The notes beneath the pieces are model-generated. The model searched no databases, was not told the DNA's origin, and saw nothing but the letters and a program-made list of their open reading frames with translations. A stretch of DNA of 64,000 bases, from contig NZ_FXEH01000006.1 in the NCBI RefSeq assembly GCF_900176565.1, positions 744,001-808,000 on the forward strand, given 5' to 3'. Positions 61,967 to 64,000 of the stretch are shown piece by piece. The DNA is from Thalassobacillus devorans (GTDB lineage Bacteria > Bacillota > Bacilli > Bacillales > Halobacillaceae). A program made the translations under genes and the position numbers. The first letter of the stretch is position 1. Every line of letters begins with the position of its first letter.

Positions 61967-62089
61967 GGGTTGGCTGGGAAACTGCGAGACTCCCGTGGGA
62001 GAAGGATCTAGGCGAGATCCCACAGGGCGATAGCCCGAGGAAGCTCGCCAGCTCCCCCACAGGAAAGCGAGTAGTTTCCCAGCCAGCCC
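61967..62089. repeat. Dispersed palindromic repeat, intact copy 8 (inverted)
   Basis: Arms GGGTTGGCTGGGAAACT (61967-61983) and AGTTTCCCAGCCAGCCC (62073-62089), one mismatch. Core CGAGACTCCCGTGGGAGAAG to CGCCAGCTCCCCCACAGG. Confidence 0.8.
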
Positions 62090-62376
62090 TGACACTTTTA
62101 TGGTAAAGAACCCTAGATATCTCGAAATCAAGTCTTCGACTTTTCGATCCAGTTTTGAAATAAACCTATTATTAAAAATCAACAACAAAGTTTAACAGCG
62201 CCTTAAAAAAGAGTTCATTAAACGTTAAGATTTCGAAGAATAGATATCACCTTCCTCCTGTTATAATAAGGGAAATTGTACTATCAATCATAATTTTACA
62301 AAATAGGATGAATTTACGTTAGAATGACAGATAAGAAGATTTTTAATAGAAGTGCGACACGGAAAGGATTGTTGAT

Positions 62377-63642
62377 ATGAAGTTCGACCGCAAACCGATT
62401 CCAGTAACCGATGCTGTAGCGAAAGTGATGGAGTACGCCCGATTCGGCGGGACAGAAGAGGTTGCCATTGACGAATGCGAAAACCGCATCCTCGCCGAGG
62501 ACATTACAGCCTCTCATCCGATACCTCCATTTCATAAGTCTCCATACGACGGATTTGCATTGAAATCAGAGGATACGAAGGAAGCTGGTTCAGACAATCC
62601 CGTCACTTTTCATGTCATCGAACAAGTTGGTGCCGGCCATCGGGCAAGCCGGCCGATCGAGAACGGGGAAGCGGTCCGGATTATGACCGGGGCAGAAATC
62701 CCGGAAGGTGCCGACTGTGTGGCGATGTTTGAAATCTGCCAGACCCAGGAAGAGAATGGAAAAAGCTATATGACCATCAAACGGCAAATGGAACAAGGGC
62801 AGAATATCATCGAGAAAGGTTCGGAAACGTCACTCGGCGATGTTCTGGTGAAAAAAGGAACAAAAATCAATCCTGGAGTAAAAGCGTTGCTCGCGACTTT
62901 CGGCTATCCTGCTGTTAAAGTTGGCAGGCGGCCGGTGGTTGGTCTTTTTGCGACCGGCACCGAACTGCTCGACGTCGACGAAGAGCTGCAGCCGGGTAAA
63001 ATCAGAAACTCCAATGCTTATATGATCGCCGCCCAAATCGAACGTGCCGGCGGTATTGTCCAATATTACGGCAAACTGGAAGATGATTTCGATACGTGCT
63101 ATCAGGCAGTGACAAATGCCTTCGCAGAAGTAGATATGCTGATAACGACAGGGGGCGTCTCGGTAGGTGATTTCGACCTGATGCCGGAAATCTACGAAAA
63201 GCTGGAAGCGCAGGTATTGTTCAATAAAATAGCGATGCGCCCGGGCAGCGTCACCACGGTGGCGGAAAAAGACGGCAAGCTGTTGTTCGGTCTCTCCGGC
63301 AACCCATCCGCATGCTATGTCGGGTTTGAATTATATACATTTCCAGTCATCCAGCGCTATTCAGGAGTGGCAAAACCGTATCATCGTAAAATAGCTGCCA
63401 TCCTTGGGAAAGATTTTCCGAAACCAAATCCATTTACCAGATTTGTACGTGGGTACATCCATTATGAAGGTGGAAACGTGCTGGTGAGCCCGGCTGGAAT
63501 GGACAAGTCAGCAGTCGTTACGACGCTCGCGAATACCGATGCATTGATTATGCTGCCAGGAGGAACAAGAGGATTCGCAGCAGGGGATGCCGTCCAGGCG
63601 ATTCTCCTTGAGGATCCCACTGGCCAGGCAACGTTTGAATAG
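62377..63642 (+). CDS. moeA: Molybdopterin molybdenumtransferase MoeA
   Basis: 421 residues. MoeA domains in order: MoeA_N (1-175, SPYDGFALKSED, GAEIPEGADCV), MoCF/MogA-like (about 185-320, LFATGTELLDVDEELQPGKIRNSN, TTGGVSVGDFDL, FGLSGNPSA), C-terminal beta domain (about 335-421). It inserts molybdate into adenylylated molybdopterin. ATG 62377 behind GGAAAGGATTGTTGAT. 37 bp before moaA, so likely one operon serving the formate dehydrogenase. Confidence 0.93.
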   Translation: MKFDRKPIPVTDAVAKVMEYARFGGTEEVAIDECENRILAEDITASHPIPPFHKSPYDGFALKSEDTKEAGSDNPVTFHVIEQVGAGHRASRPIENGEAVRIMTGAEIPEGADCVAMFEICQTQEENGKSYMTIKRQMEQGQNIIEKGSETSLGDVLVKKGTKINPGVKALLATFGYPAVKVGRRPVVGLFATGTELLDVDEELQPGKIRNSNAYMIAAQIERAGGIVQYYGKLEDDFDTCYQAVTNAFAEVDMLITTGGVSVGDFDLMPEIYEKLEAQVLFNKIAMRPGSVTTVAEKDGKLLFGLSGNPSACYVGFELYTFPVIQRYSGVAKPYHRKIAAILGKDFPKPNPFTRFVRGYIHYEGGNVLVSPAGMDKSAVVTTLANTDALIMLPGGTRGFAAGDAVQAILLEDPTGQATFE

Positions 63643-63679
63643 CTCCTGTTAACAGGAGTAAAGGAGAAGTGATTTACTC

Positions 63680-64000
63680 ATGACAGATACCCAATATATC
63701 CGGGACCGGTTGAACCGCCCGATGAAAGATTTGCGTATTTCGGTCATCGACCAATGTAATTTCCGCTGCACGTACTGCATGCCAGCCGAAATATTCGGGG
63801 AAGATTATCGATTTTTACCATTCAAAGAACTGTTGAGCTTTGATGAAATTGTCCGTCTTACGGAAATATTCGCGAAGTTCGGCACAGAAAAAATCCGCAT
63901 CACTGGCGGCGAACCGTTACTGCGGAAGAATCTCGATCAGCTGATCAAACGCTTATACGCTATTGATGGGATTAAAGACATTGCCATCACCACCAACGGT
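63680..64000 (+). CDS. moaA: GTP 3',8-cyclase MoaA (5' part, runs off the window)
   Basis: First 107 residues seen. Radical SAM motif [10 protein letters not shown] (CxxxCxxC) and [14 protein letters not shown]. It turns GTP into the cyclic precursor of molybdopterin, the first step of the cofactor pathway. ATG behind AAGGAGAAGTGATTTACTC; the gene continues past position 64000. Confidence 0.93.
   Translation, partial: MTDTQYIRDRLNRPMKDLRISVIDQCNFRCTYCMPAEIFGEDYRFLPFKELLSFDEIVRLTEIFAKFGTEKIRITGGEPLLRKNLDQLIKRLYAIDGIKDIAITTNG

Larger units (their letters stand above)
61582..62208. repeat. Composite inverted repeat block with two palindromic copies
   Basis: The 873-bp gap 61504-62376 holds no gene. 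Its ends are inverted copies: AAGGCTCTGTTAAA ... GTTGATTTT ... GAAGACTCAGTTTCGAGATA (61582-61651) against AAGGCGCTGTTAAA ... GTTGATTTT ... GAAGACTTGATTTCGAGATA on the complement (to 62208). Between them lie repeat copies 7 and 8 in opposite orientation. Confidence 0.65.

Overview
The window looks like a chromosome segment of a Gram-positive Bacillaceae species, probably moderately halophilic or marine (Halobacillus/Virgibacillus-like). This is an inference. It rests on strong AGGAGG-type ribosome binding sites, frequent TTG/GTG starts, acidic proteins, T-tailed hairpin terminators, and homologues of Bacillus subtilis genes (ypcP, ykuI, nagA-nagB-nagR, ykoFEDC, yjgC-yjgD, yrzI, yhgE). No rRNA, tRNA, CRISPR array or complete prophage was seen.

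Layout. 1-12.3 kb: a thiosulfate-type YeeE transporter, a YjiH protein, a 3D-domain wall protein, a dicarboxylate symporter, a 5'-3' exonuclease, a zinc-ribbon membrane protein paired with a trypsin-like protease, and a large UPF0182 protein. 12.3-14.7 kb: an IS1182-type insertion sequence next to a candidate MITE. 14.9-24.7 kb: a YkuI-like EAL protein, ZupT, an LCP ligase, an SDR-esterase pair, the nagABR operon with a NagR operator on its promoter, an amidase and a universal stress protein. 24.9-26.3 kb: an IS3-family element inserted exactly inside a dispersed palindromic repeat. 26.5-36 kb: a PBP3-like transpeptidase, a TPP-riboswitch-controlled thiT, a frameshifted phospholipase D gene, an ArsR/DUF2087 regulator and a Cys-type formate dehydrogenase with its DUF1641 partner. 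36-42 kb: mostly minus-strand housekeeping and redox genes. 42.4-47.5 kb: a sulfide/persulfide island. 47.6-51.4 kb: a second TPP riboswitch driving ykoFEDC. 51.5-64 kb: CorA, two clusters of microproteins, HD and HPr-like proteins, YhgE, a disulfide-reductase-like flavoprotein, a composite repeat block, then moeA and the start of moaA.

How genes work together. The sulfur island (DsrE-like, glutaredoxin-like, four rhodanese domains, two TusA domains, a persulfide dioxygenase and a TauE/SafE exporter) should take sulfide or persulfide to sulfite/thiosulfate and export it. CsoR/CstR-like operators with ATACCC/GGGTAT half-sites lie upstream. YeeE at the window start may feed thiosulfate in. MoeA and MoaA supply the molybdenum cofactor that the formate dehydrogenase needs. 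The two TPP riboswitches control ThiT and the YkoFEDC ECF transporter.

Most noteworthy are: (i) an Asn-rich 25-codon ORF whose RNA contains three mutually exclusive pairing segments ending in a terminator; (ii) a yrzI-type operon of five microproteins, one with the Glu-Lys codon context known from Rae1 cleavage; (iii) a tandem pair of conserved 18-residue peptides; (iv) four TGTCTAG boxes spaced 21/21/20 bp between convergent genes; (v) a family of about 120-150 bp palindromic repeats, one interrupted by an IS whose empty site can be rebuilt exactly.
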